Below are positions 55,804-64,000 of a DNA stretch of 64,000 bases, piece after piece (position 1 is the stretch's first letter; each line of letters starts with the position of its first letter). The stretch comes from Pollutimonas bauzanensis. GTDB taxonomy: Bacteria > Pseudomonadota > Gammaproteobacteria > Burkholderiales > Burkholderiaceae_B. The stretch is taken from contig NZ_FQXE01000001.1 of the NCBI RefSeq assembly GCF_900129885.1, positions 551,086-615,085 on the forward strand, read 5' to 3'. The translations under genes and the position numbers were made by a program. The notes beneath the pieces were generated by a model. The model had not been told where the DNA came from and did not search any database. It saw only the letters and a list, made by a program, of their open reading frames with translations.

Positions 55804-56854
55804 GGTCCGCGATGGCCTGGCCGACTTCCCGGGTGCTGGCGCCGCCCTGCATATCCGGCGTGCGCGGGCCGTTTTCCAATACCGTTTCGATCGCCTCCAG
55901 CACCTCCTGCGCCGCTTGCGGGTAGCCCAGGAAATCCAGCATCATGGCGCCGCTCCAGATTTGCCCTATGGGATTGGCTATGCCTTTGCCATAGATGTCC
56001 GGGGCCGAGCCGTGCACGGGCTCGAACAGGGACGGAAACTTGCGCTCCGGATTCAGGTTGGCCGAAGGCGCTATGCCTATCGTGCCCGTGCAGGCGGGCC
56101 CGAGGTCGGACAGGATATCGCCGAACAGGTTGGACGCCACCACCACATCGAACCAGTCCGGATGCTGGACAAAATGGGCGCAGAGAATATCGATGTGGTA
56201 TTTGTCCCAGCGCACGTCCGGGTAGTGCCGGGCCATGTCGGCGACGCGCTCGTCCCACCATGGCATGGAAATCGAAATGCCGTTGGACTTGGTCGCCGCC
56301 GTCAGGTGCTTGCCGCGTTTCTGCGCCAGCTCGAAGGCGAACTTCAATACGCGCTCGGCGCCCACGCGGGTGAACACGCTTTCCTGGATCACGACCTCGC
56401 GCTGCGTGCCCTCGAACAGGCGCCCGCCGCTGTTGGAATATTCGCCTTCGGTATTTTCGCGGACGATGAAAAAATCGATATCGCCCGGCTTGCGGCCGGC
56501 CAGCGGCGTTTTTACGCCGGGCATCAACCGCACGGGGCGCAAATTGATGTACTGGTCGAACTCGCGCCTGAACTTGAACAGGGATTCCCACAGGGCGACA
56601 TGGTCGGGAACCAGATCGGGCCAGCCTATGGCGCCGAAGAAGATGGCTTCATGGCCGCTCAGGCGCTCTTTCCAGTCCTCCGGCATCATGCGGCCATGCT
56701 TGGCGTAGTAGTCGCAGCTCCAGTCCAGAGCCTCCCATTCGAAGCGCAGGCCATGGCGGCCGGCGACGGCTTCAAGCACGCGCAGGCCTTCGGGCATTAC
56801 CTCTTTACCAATACCGTCGCCTGCAATCACCGCAATCTTGTGGACTTTAGACAC
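55787..56854 (-). CDS. Tartrate dehydrogenase / D-malate dehydrogenase (isopropylmalate DH family)
   Basis: 355 residues. Motifs: IAVIAGDGIGKEVMPEGLRV, NLRPVRLMPGVKTPL, the substrate region FFIVRENTEGEYSNSGGRLF and the metal Asp segment SNLFGDILSDLG. Together with PVHGSAPDIYGKGIANPIG this is the beta-decarboxylating dehydrogenase family. The EGEYSNSGGR block and length suit the tartrate/D-malate (TtuC/DmlA) subgroup rather than LeuB. It uses NAD+ with Mn2+ in the cytoplasm. The exact substrate is inferred. Confidence 0.88.
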   Translation of the reverse strand: MSKVHKIAVIAGDGIGKEVMPEGLRVLEAVAGRHGLRFEWEALDWSCDYYAKHGRMMPEDWKERLSGHEAIFFGAIGWPDLVPDHVALWESLFKFRREFDQYINLRPVRLMPGVKTPLAGRKPGDIDFFIVRENTEGEYSNSGGRLFEGTQREVVIQESVFTRVGAERVLKFAFELAQKRGKHLTAATKSNGISISMPWWDERVADMARHYPDVRWDKYHIDILCAHFVQHPDWFDVVVASNLFGDILSDLGPACTGTIGIAPSANLNPERKFPSLFEPVHGSAPDIYGKGIANPIGQIWSGAMMLDFLGYPQAAQEVLEAIETVLENGPRTPDMQGGASTREVGQAIADLIAQR

Positions 56855-56935
56855 CTTGAGCTCTCTCTATTTTCAGTTGAACAAAATCATGAACCGCCAT
56901 ATCCCGCGGCGGCCGGGGCCCGCCGCGCGCCGGCC

Positions 56936-58441
56936 TTACCGGCGGCCGGTGAGCGACCCCAGCACCCCGCGTATCAATTGATTGGCGGTGCGCCGCGCAA
57001 CGCTTTTGGCGACCGACTGCACCACGCCATCGCGCCGCCCGCCGCGCGGGCCGGTCGAGCCGAACAGGAAATCATTGACCGTACCCATGAAGCCGGCGTC
57101 CGCCGCGGGCGGCTTGCCGGCCGCGCCCTTGCCTGCCGGCCCGGGCTGGTCCGCCGCCCCGCCTTCCATGCGCTTTTGCAGCACTTCATAGGCCGATACG
57201 CGATCGATGATGCGATCGTATTTGCCGCCAAGCGGGGAAGCGTTGCGCAGGGCCTGGCGCTCGGCCTCCGCGGCCGGCCCGATGCGGCTGCCGGGGGCCA
57301 GCATCCAGGCCCTCTCGGTCGGGGTGGGGCTGCCCTTGGCATCGAGCAGGGAAACCAGGGCCTCGCCCACGCCCAATTCGGTGATGGCCTGTTCGATATC
57401 GAGGCCGGGATTGGGCCGCATGGTCTGCGCGGCGGTCTTGACGGCTTTCTGGTCGCGCGGGGTGAAGGCGCGCAAGGCGTGCTGCACGCGATTGCCCAGC
57501 TGGCCCAGTATCGTATCGGGTATGTCCAGCGGATTCTGCGTAATGAAATAGATGCCCACCCCTTTGGAGCGCACCAGCCGCACGACCTGTTCGATTTTTT
57601 CCAGCAGGGCTTTGGGCGCGTCATTGAACAGCAAATGCGCTTCGTCGAAAAAGAACACGAATTTGGGTTTGTCCGGGTCGCCGACCTCGGGCAGGCCTTC
57701 ATACAGATCGGCCAGCATCCACAACAGAAAGACCGCATACAGGCGCGGCGACTGCATCAGCTTGTCGGCCGCCAGGATGTTGACGATGCCCCGCCCCCGT
57801 TCGTCGACGCGTATCCAGTCGAAGATGTCCAGCATGGGCTCGCCGAAGAACTGGGCGGCGCCCTGCGATTCGAGGCGCAGCAGGCTGCGCTGGATGGCGC
57901 CTATGGACGCCGCGGACACATTGCCATAGCGCGTGCGCAATTCGGCCGACCTGTCGGCGACGTCCTGCAGCATGGCGCGCAGGTCTTTGAGGTCCAGTAT
58001 CAGCTGGCCTTCGTCGTCGGCCACCTTGAAGACCAGGCTGAGCACGCCTTCCTGGGTGTCGTTCAATTCCAGCATGCGCGCCAGCAGCAATGGCCCCATG
58101 TCGGAGACCGTCGCCCGCAGCGGATGCCCCTGCTCGCCGAAGATGTCCCACAGCACGACGGGGCTGGCGCCCCACACGGGCTCGGGCAGGCCCAGCGCGG
58201 CGAGCCGCTCCCGCAGCTTGGGGCTGGCGGCGCCCGGCTGCGAAATGCCGCTGAGGTCGCCTTTGACGTCCGCCATGAAGACCGCGGTGCCCATGCGGGA
58301 AAAGGCCTCGGCCAGCAGCTGCAATGTTACAGTCTTGCCGGTTCCGGTGGCGCCGGTGATGCAGCCGTGGCGATTGGCGAGCTGCGGCAGCAGGAGAGAC
58401 TCTGTATTGGCATTTTTCGCGATAACGATGGGATCGGCCAT
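56936..58441 (-). CDS. HerA-type DUF853 P-loop ATPase
   Basis: 501 residues from the ATG at 58441. Walker A is [19 protein letters not shown], and Walker B is [31 protein letters not shown] after the first domain and [20 protein letters not shown] are DUF853 blocks (YjgR-like). The C-terminus is Pro/Ala/Gly-rich ([14 protein letters not shown]) then ends [20 protein letters not shown] HerA-FtsK type motor of unknown cellular role; DNA handling is likely from the superfamily. Divergent from yebC. Confidence 0.88.
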   Translation of the reverse strand: MADPIVIAKNANTESLLLPQLANRHGCITGATGTGKTVTLQLLAEAFSRMGTAVFMADVKGDLSGISQPGAASPKLRERLAALGLPEPVWGASPVVLWDIFGEQGHPLRATVSDMGPLLLARMLELNDTQEGVLSLVFKVADDEGQLILDLKDLRAMLQDVADRSAELRTRYGNVSAASIGAIQRSLLRLESQGAAQFFGEPMLDIFDWIRVDERGRGIVNILAADKLMQSPRLYAVFLLWMLADLYEGLPEVGDPDKPKFVFFFDEAHLLFNDAPKALLEKIEQVVRLVRSKGVGIYFITQNPLDIPDTILGQLGNRVQHALRAFTPRDQKAVKTAAQTMRPNPGLDIEQAITELGVGEALVSLLDAKGSPTPTERAWMLAPGSRIGPAAEAERQALRNASPLGGKYDRIIDRVSAYEVLQKRMEGGAADQPGPAGKGAAGKPPAADAGFMGTVNDFLFGSTGPRGGRRDGVVQSVAKSVARRTANQLIRGVLGSLTGRR

Positions 58442-58549
58442 TTTTTTACCATTCCGGGCGGTGCAAAGAGAAGATCCAAGTGTAATTCGATGCTCCTTGC
58501 TCTGCACGCGCTAAAATCACCTTCTTTATCCTCAATGTAATGACACTTT

Positions 58550-59281
58550 ATGGCCGGTCACAGTAAATGGGCGAACATCCAGCACCGCAAGGGTCGCCAA
58601 GATGCCAAACGAGGCAAGCTCTGGACAAAGATCATCCGCGAAATCACGGTGGCCGCGCGCGCCGGCGGCGCCGACCCTGACGCCAACCCGCGCCTGCGGA
58701 TGGCGTGGGACAAGGGCATGGCCGCCAACATGCCCAAGGAAAACATCCAGCGCGCCATCCAGCGCGGCGCCGGCGGGGCCGATGGCGCCAACTACGAAGA
58801 AGTGCGCTACGAGGGCTATGGCTTGGGCGGCGCGGCGGTCATCATCGACTGCATGACCGATAATCGCATCCGCACGGTCGCCGAAGTGCGCCACGCCCTG
58901 AGCAAGCACGGCGGCAACCTGGGCCAGGAAGGCTCGGTCGCCTTCATGTTCCAGCATTGCGGCCAATTCCTGTTTGCGCCCGGCACTTCGGAAGAACAGG
59001 TGATGGAAGCCGCGCTGGAGGCCGGCGCCGAAGACATCCAGACCGATGCCGAGGGAATGATAGAAGTGATCTGCCCTCCCGCCGATTACGCGGCGGTCAA
59101 GGCCGCTTTCGAGCAGGCGTCGCTGGTGCCCGAAGTGCAGGGCGTCATCATGAAGGCGCTGAGCGAAACCGAGCTCACCGGGGACGACGCCATCAAGATG
59201 CAGAAAATGCTGGACGTGCTCGAAGGCCTGGACGATGTCCAGGAAGTCTATACCACCGCGGTTCTCGACGAATCCGAATAA
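58550..59281 (+). CDS. yebC: YebC/PmpR family regulatory protein
   Basis: 243 residues, complete. The N-terminus [20 protein letters not shown] is the family signature, followed by [20 protein letters not shown] and [20 protein letters not shown]. YebC proteins were described as transcriptional regulators and more recently shown to aid translation of proline-rich stretches. Precedes purD by 65 bp on the same strand. Confidence 0.94.
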   Translation: MAGHSKWANIQHRKGRQDAKRGKLWTKIIREITVAARAGGADPDANPRLRMAWDKGMAANMPKENIQRAIQRGAGGADGANYEEVRYEGYGLGGAAVIIDCMTDNRIRTVAEVRHALSKHGGNLGQEGSVAFMFQHCGQFLFAPGTSEEQVMEAALEAGAEDIQTDAEGMIEVICPPADYAAVKAAFEQASLVPEVQGVIMKALSETELTGDDAIKMQKMLDVLEGLDDVQEVYTTAVLDESE

Positions 59282-59346
59282 GGGGCGCCCGTCGTTTCTG
59301 GCGCCTTGACCATCAACCTGCCTTACAGCACTAACAATTTCTCACT

Positions 59347-60642
59347 ATGAAACTACTCGTAATCGGTGGCGGTGGCCGCGAACATGCACTGGCCTGGCGG
59401 CTGGCAAAGTCTGCACGGGTCCAGACCGTATACGTGGCGCCCGGCAACGGCGGAACGGCCCGCGGGGCGCAATTGCAGAACGTGGCGCTCGGCGATATCG
59501 ACGAGCTGGTCGCGTTTGCGCAGAAAGAAAAAATCGCCTTCACGGTCGTCGGGCCGGAAGCCCCTTTGGCCGCCGGCGTGGTGGACGCGTTCCAGGCGGC
59601 GGGGCTGAAGATCTTCGGTCCGACGCAGGCCGCCGCGCAGCTTGAAAGCTCCAAGGACTACGCCAAGGCGTTCATGGTGCGCCACCACATCCCCACGGCC
59701 GCCTACCAGACCTTCACCGACCCGGCGCAGGCCAAGGCCTACATCGCCGGACAAGGCGCGCCGATAGTCGTCAAGGCCGACGGCCTGGCCGCCGGCAAGG
59801 GCGTCGTCGTGGCCGAGACCGTGGACGAGGCGCTCGCGGCGGTGGACCAGATGCTGGGCGATGGCTCTTTCGGCGCGGCGGGCGCGCGCGTGGTGATAGA
59901 AGAATGCCTGGCCGGCGAAGAAGCTAGCTTCATCGTCATGTGCGACGGGCGCAGCATACTGGCGCTGGCCACCAGCCAGGACCACAAGCGCCTCAAGGAT
60001 AATGACCTGGGCCCCAACACGGGCGGCATGGGGGCCTATTCCCCGGCGCCGGTCATCAGCCCGGCGCTGCATAACCGCATCATGCGCGAAGTCATACACC
60101 CGACGGTTGCGGGCATGGCCAAGGACGGCATTCCCTACACCGGCTTTCTGTATGCCGGCCTGATGATAGGCGGCGGCCCCGACGCCACCCGCTCGATAAA
60201 AGTGCTCGAGTTCAACTGCCGCATGGGAGACCCCGAAACCCAGCCCATCATGATGCGCATAAAAAGCGACCTGGCGCAGGTATTCGAACTGGCCGTCGCG
60301 GGCCGGCTCGACGAAGCCACGATAGACTGGGACCGCCGCACTGCGCTGGGCGTCGTCATGGCGGCCCACAACTATCCCGCCGCGCCGCGCAGCGGCGACA
60401 CCATCAGCCGTTTGCCCAGGGACACCGACGAATGCATGGTGTTCCACGCCGGCACCGTTCTGGATAATGGCATACTCAAGACCTCGGGCGGGCGCGTGCT
60501 GTGCGTGACCGTGCTGGCGGACTCGGTCAAGCGCGCCCAGGCGGCGGCCTACGCGGCCATCGCCCAGACGCATTTCGACGGGCAGCAATACCGTACGGAT
60601 ATCGGATGGCGCGCCATACCCGCGGCGGCCAGTCCGACATAA
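59347..60642 (+). CDS. purD: Phosphoribosylamine-glycine ligase
   Basis: 431 residues, ATP-grasp enzyme. [20 protein letters not shown] is the N-terminal domain, [19 protein letters not shown] the nucleotide-binding strand-loop, and [20 protein letters not shown] the metal/substrate block. It ligates glycine to phosphoribosylamine in purine synthesis. It is followed by hemF within about 40 bp. Full-length. Confidence 0.96.
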   Translation: MKLLVIGGGGREHALAWRLAKSARVQTVYVAPGNGGTARGAQLQNVALGDIDELVAFAQKEKIAFTVVGPEAPLAAGVVDAFQAAGLKIFGPTQAAAQLESSKDYAKAFMVRHHIPTAAYQTFTDPAQAKAYIAGQGAPIVVKADGLAAGKGVVVAETVDEALAAVDQMLGDGSFGAAGARVVIEECLAGEEASFIVMCDGRSILALATSQDHKRLKDNDLGPNTGGMGAYSPAPVISPALHNRIMREVIHPTVAGMAKDGIPYTGFLYAGLMIGGGPDATRSIKVLEFNCRMGDPETQPIMMRIKSDLAQVFELAVAGRLDEATIDWDRRTALGVVMAAHNYPAAPRSGDTISRLPRDTDECMVFHAGTVLDNGILKTSGGRVLCVTVLADSVKRAQAAAYAAIAQTHFDGQQYRTDIGWRAIPAAASPT

Positions 60643-60680
60643 CGATCCCCCTGCCGCGCAGAGGACCCACGGAGACCGAT

Positions 60681-61586
60681 ATGACCGTTCCCATTTCCAC
60701 CGCCTACGATTATTTCCTGGATCTGCAGGCGCGCATCGTGGCGGCCCTGGAAGCCGCCGACGGCACCCGCTTCCAGTCCGACCAATGGACCCGCGAGGAA
60801 GGCGGCGGCGGCCTGTCGCGCTACCTGGAAGGCGGCCCGCTATTTGAACGCGCCGGCGTGCTGTTCAGCCACGTCCAGGGCAAAACCCTGCCCGCGTCGG
60901 CGAGCGCCCACCGCGGCGAACTGGCCGGCCGTTCCTGGGAGGCCATGGGCGTATCCATGGTGCTGCACCCGCGCAATCCCCACGTGCCCACCACGCACAT
61001 GAATGTGCGGCTGTTTGTCGCCCATGCGGCGCAAAAAGACGAGGACGATGTCTTCTGGTTCGGCGGCGGCCTCGACCTCACGCCCTATTACCCCTTCGAG
61101 GAGGACGTGCGGCATTTCCATCAGGTCTGCCATGACGCCCTGGAGCCCTTCGGGGCCGACAAATACCCCGCCTACAAAAAATGGTGCGATGACTATTTCT
61201 ACCTCAAGCACCGCGACGAAACCCGCGGCGTGGGCGGCCTTTTCTTCGACGATCTGAACGAACAGGGCTTCGACCACAGCTTCGCGCTGACCCGCTCGGT
61301 GGGCGATTCCTTCCTGGATGCCTATATGCCCATCGTCGAGAAGCGCCAGCGCCTGCCGTACACGGAAAAACAGCGCGACTTCCAGGCCTACCGGCGCGGC
61401 CGCTACGTCGAGTTCAACCTGGTCTTCGACCGCGGCACGCTATTCGGCCTGCAGTCGGGCGGACGCACCGAATCGATTCTGCTTTCCATGCCGCCCATGG
61501 CCGCCTGGCGCTACAGCTGGTCGCCCAAGGAAGGGACGGCCGAGGCCGCGCTTTCGGATTACCTGAAACCGCGCGAATGGCTATAA
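60681..61586 (+). CDS. hemF: Oxygen-dependent coproporphyrinogen III oxidase
   Basis: 301 residues from ATG 60681 with CGGAG seven bases ahead; the upstream open frame to 60501 lies within purD. Blocks: [37 protein letters not shown] and [20 protein letters not shown]. It decarboxylates coproporphyrinogen to protoporphyrinogen IX with O2, in haem synthesis. It overlaps nadD by 10 bp, so translation is probably coupled. Confidence 0.95.
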   Translation: MTVPISTAYDYFLDLQARIVAALEAADGTRFQSDQWTREEGGGGLSRYLEGGPLFERAGVLFSHVQGKTLPASASAHRGELAGRSWEAMGVSMVLHPRNPHVPTTHMNVRLFVAHAAQKDEDDVFWFGGGLDLTPYYPFEEDVRHFHQVCHDALEPFGADKYPAYKKWCDDYFYLKHRDETRGVGGLFFDDLNEQGFDHSFALTRSVGDSFLDAYMPIVEKRQRLPYTEKQRDFQAYRRGRYVEFNLVFDRGTLFGLQSGGRTESILLSMPPMAAWRYSWSPKEGTAEAALSDYLKPREWL

Positions 61587-62182
61587 GAAAAACGGGTTTG
61601 CTGGGGGGCAGCTTCGATCCCGTGCATCTGGCGCATATCGCCCTGGCCGAAAGCGCCAGGCGGACGCTGGGCCTGGACGAAGTGCAGCTCATTCCGGCGG
61701 CCGACCCCTGGCAGCGCGCCCCGCTGGCCGCGACCGGCCAGCAGCGGCTGGAAATGCTGGAGATCGCCACCCGCGCCCACCCCCATCTGCATGTCAATCC
61801 GGTGGAAATCCAGCGCGGCGGCCCCACCTACACCATAGACACCGTGCGCGAACTGCCGCGTAACATCGATTACTATTGGATACTGGGCGCCGACCAGTTG
61901 CGCAATTTCTGCACCTGGCAGTGCTGGCGCGAGATCGCCGGCCTCGTGACGCTGGCCGTGGCCCAGCGCCCTGGCGCCCATCTCGCCCCGCCCCGGGCGC
62001 TGACCGAGCATCTGCGGGAATCGGGGGGCCGCCTGATACAACTGCCCTTCGCCCCCACGGCGATATCCGCCACCCTCATACGCGAACGCCTGGCGGCCGG
62101 CGAGCCCACCGACGGCATGCTGGACCTTGCCGTAGCACAATATATTCAACAAAATGGGCTCTATCCAGCGCCTGTTGCCTAA
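61577..62182 (+). CDS. nadD: Nicotinate-nucleotide adenylyltransferase
   Basis: 201 residues. The nucleotidyltransferase motif [11 protein letters not shown] is near the N-terminus and [13 protein letters not shown] near the C-terminus. [20 protein letters not shown] is the substrate-binding block. It makes deamido-NAD from nicotinate mononucleotide and ATP. Overlaps hemF and is followed by rsfS 22 bp later, a conserved order with the ribosome-silencing and RlmH genes. Confidence 0.95.
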   Translation: MAIRKTGLLGGSFDPVHLAHIALAESARRTLGLDEVQLIPAADPWQRAPLAATGQQRLEMLEIATRAHPHLHVNPVEIQRGGPTYTIDTVRELPRNIDYYWILGADQLRNFCTWQCWREIAGLVTLAVAQRPGAHLAPPRALTEHLRESGGRLIQLPFAPTAISATLIRERLAAGEPTDGMLDLAVAQYIQQNGLYPAPVA

Positions 62183-62204
62183 CGTCTCACGGTATAGTTC
62201 ACCC

Positions 62205-62603
62205 ATGGAAATTCAAAAACTGCAACGCCTGGTCATTGACGCCCTTGAAGACGTCAAAGCACAGGACATCAAAATCTTCAACACCACGCATATCACGGGC
62301 CTGTTCGACCGTGTCGTCATCACCACCGGCTCATCCAATCGCCAGACCCGCGCCATCGCCTCCAGCGTCGCCGACAGCGCCAGGGAACGCAAGATCCCCA
62401 TCGTCGCCTACGAAGGCGAGGACACCGGCGAATGGGTCCTGGTCGACCTGGGCGACATCGTCGTGCACTGCATGACGCCCGCGATCCGCCAGTACTACAA
62501 TCTGGAGGAAATCTGGGGCGGCAAGCCGGTGCACGTAAAACTGCTGGCGCAGTCCATGCAGCCCAGCATGCCCGAGTCCTTCGACTACGACGAAGAGGAA
62601 TAA
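62205..62603 (+). CDS. rsfS: Ribosomal silencing factor RsfS
   Basis: 132 residues. [20 protein letters not shown], the central [20 protein letters not shown]-like stretch (starting [11 protein letters not shown]) and [20 protein letters not shown] are the RsfS blocks. It binds L14 and prevents subunit joining under starvation. The start at 62205 gives the family N-terminus; an in-frame ATG 17 codons upstream overlaps nadD. Confidence 0.95.
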   Translation: MEIQKLQRLVIDALEDVKAQDIKIFNTTHITGLFDRVVITTGSSNRQTRAIASSVADSARERKIPIVAYEGEDTGEWVLVDLGDIVVHCMTPAIRQYYNLEEIWGGKPVHVKLLAQSMQPSMPESFDYDEEE

Positions 62604-62614
62604 CGGGCGGGGCG

Positions 62615-63085
62615 ATGAAACTGATCGTGATCGCCGTGGGTGTGCGCATGCCCGGCTGGGTTGAAACCGCCTGGCGCGACTACGCGCGGCGCCTGCCCTC
62701 CGACTGCGCGCTCGAACTCAAGGAAATCAAGCCCGAGCCCCGCACTTCCGGCAAGACCGCCGCCCAGATGATGCAGGCGGAAGCCCGCCGCATCGAAGCC
62801 GCCATCCCGCCGCAGGCCATGCGCATCGCCCTGGACGAGCGCGGCAGGGACATGGACACCATGGGCCTGGCGCGCGAACTGGAAAGCTGGCGCGGCAGCG
62901 GCCAGGACATCGTCTTCCTGGTCGGCGGGCCCGACGGCCTCGATCCGGAACTCAAGCAAGGCTGCAGCGGCCGCCTGCGGCTGTCGTCGCTGACCCTGCC
63001 CCACCCCATGGTGCGCGTGGTGCTGGCGGAGCAGCTCTATCGCGCCTGGGCTATCATGACCGGTCATCCCTATCATCGCGCCTGA
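62615..63085 (+). CDS. rlmH: 23S rRNA m3Psi1915 methyltransferase RlmH
   Basis: 156 residues, SPOUT fold. [20 protein letters not shown] opens it, the knot region has [19 protein letters not shown], and the C-terminus [18 protein letters not shown] carries the conserved Arg-Ala and PYHR. It methylates pseudouridine 1915 in helix 69 of 23S rRNA on the 70S ribosome. The start at 62615 follows rsfS by 11 bp. Confidence 0.96.
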   Translation: MKLIVIAVGVRMPGWVETAWRDYARRLPSDCALELKEIKPEPRTSGKTAAQMMQAEARRIEAAIPPQAMRIALDERGRDMDTMGLARELESWRGSGQDIVFLVGGPDGLDPELKQGCSGRLRLSSLTLPHPMVRVVLAEQLYRAWAIMTGHPYHRA

Positions 63086-63114
63086 ACGGCGCAATACCTG
63101 GACCCATCGCCATT

Positions 63115-64000
63115 ATGACCAGACGCCGTACCAAAATCGTTGCGACCCTGGGGCCCGCAAGCTCCAGCCCCGAAAAAATCGAGCAGCTCATCCTCGCGGG
63201 CATGGACGTGGCGCGCCTGAATTTCTCGCACGGGGAAGCCGAGGACCACCGGCAACGGGTGCAACTGGTGCGATCGCTGGCGGAGAAACACGGCAGGTAT
63301 GTCGCCATCATGGGGGATTTGCAGGGGCCCAAGATCCGCATCGCCCGCTTCAGGAATACCCGGGTGACGCTCGCCGCCGGCCAGCCCTTTACCTTGTCCA
63401 ACCAGCATCCGGCCGAAGAAGGCGACGAGACCATCGTCGGCATCGATTACCCCAGCCTCGTGCAGGACTGCCATCCCGGCGACGAGCTGCTGCTGGACGA
63501 CGGCCGGGTGGTGCTGGTGGTCGAGAACGTCGACGAGTACGCCGTGCACACGATTGTGACGGTGGGCGGCCCCCTGTCCAACAACAAGGGCATCAACCGG
63601 CGCGGCGGAGGCATTTCGGCGCCCAGCCTGACCGACAAGGACCGCGAGGACATCAAGCTGGCGGCCGAACTCGACATGGACTATGTCGCGGTGTCTTTCC
63701 CGCGCTATGGCCGCGACATCGAGGAAGCGCGCAAGCTGGTGGAAGAGGCGGGCAGCCAGGCATGGATCATCGCCAAGATAGAACGGGCGGAAGCCGTGGC
63801 CGATGATCGCGCGCTGGACGCCATCATCATGGTGAGCGACGGCGTCATGGTGGCGCGCGGCGACCTGGGCGTGGAAGTGGGCGACGCCCGCCTGGTAGGC
63901 ATACAGAAGCGCATCATCCAGCATGCCCGCACCCACAACAAGCTGGTCATCACGGCCACGCAGATGATGGAATCCATGATAGGCAGCCCTTTGCCCACGC
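63115..64000 (+). CDS. pyk: Pyruvate kinase, 5' part (cut by window end)
   Basis: The first 295 codons are present and the frame is open at the right edge. TKIVATLGPASSSPEKIEQL and DVARLNFSHG form the start of the barrel, GDLQGPKIRIARF the B-domain entry, and the active-site Lys/Glu segment is [26 protein letters not shown] and TATQMMESMIGSP are the classic signature blocks. It converts PEP and ADP to pyruvate and ATP. It follows rlmH by 29 bp. Confidence 0.95.
   Translation, partial: MTRRRTKIVATLGPASSSPEKIEQLILAGMDVARLNFSHGEAEDHRQRVQLVRSLAEKHGRYVAIMGDLQGPKIRIARFRNTRVTLAAGQPFTLSNQHPAEEGDETIVGIDYPSLVQDCHPGDELLLDDGRVVLVVENVDEYAVHTIVTVGGPLSNNKGINRRGGGISAPSLTDKDREDIKLAAELDMDYVAVSFPRYGRDIEEARKLVEEAGSQAWIIAKIERAEAVADDRALDAIIMVSDGVMVARGDLGVEVGDARLVGIQKRIIQHARTHNKLVITATQMMESMIGSPLPT

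Noticed and set aside
55916-58540. Rightward open frame of about 874 codons opposite the dehydrogenase and HerA-like genes
   Set aside because: It is antisense to two well-supported genes, its protein is rich in His, Arg and Gln with no family motifs, and it arises from the GC-rich third codon positions of the real genes.

Overview
The window is a GC-rich chromosomal segment from a betaproteobacterium, most likely a member of the Alcaligenaceae (Bordetella/Achromobacter/Pusillimonas-like). The evidence is the tripartite tricarboxylate transporter with a Bug-type binding protein, the H-NS protein of the Burkholderiales type, the glcDEF set, the nit-tldD pair and the order purD-hemF-nadD-rsfS-rlmH-pyk. 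The genus assignment is inference. No insertion sequence, CRISPR array, rRNA or intact prophage was seen.

1-12.9 kb is an organosulfur/amino-acid region. A ten-gene leftward unit (9839 down to 815) encodes two binding proteins, two permeases and an ATPase of a polar amino acid ABC importer, a thiol-dioxygenase-like cupin, a cystathionine beta-lyase and TctC-TctB-TctA. A divergent rightward unit encodes a DoeB/aspartoacylase-like deacylase, a single-domain TOBE protein and a four-domain rhodanese. The 3' part of a second multi-domain rhodanese opens the window. 13.0-22.4 kb is a leftward operon combining hydantoinase/oxoprolinase HyuA and HyuB with a complete dipeptide-type ABC importer.

22.4-27.3 kb is patchy and ends at tRNA-Lys(CTT). 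It holds a 46-bp relic of the rhodanese gene, two small paralogous proteins of unknown function, CsbD, a TauE/SafE transporter, a TerC protein, a YgiW/YdeI-type OB-fold protein and a cold-shock protein started by TTG. 27.4-38.8 kb is core metabolism: cytochrome c', purB, a glutathione S-transferase, a second TauE/SafE protein, mnmA, glcDEF with a neighbouring FAD-linked oxidase, and a DAHP synthase gene. The DAHP synthase gene is preceded by a phenylalanine-rich leader peptide and a terminator hairpin, an apparent attenuator.

39.1-46.2 kb is a compatible-solute module: ehuBCDA (ectoine/hydroxyectoine uptake, rightward) converges on marR-ectA-ectB-ectC-ectD (ectoine and hydroxyectoine synthesis, leftward). 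46.4-64 kb is housekeeping: tldD, a nitrilase-family amidase, an H-NS-like protein, a DUF4136 lipoprotein, pepN, fbp, a quinone oxidoreductase, an EamA exporter, a tartrate/D-malate dehydrogenase, a HerA-like ATPase, a YebC regulator, purD, hemF, nadD, rsfS, rlmH and the 5' part of pyk, cut by the window end.
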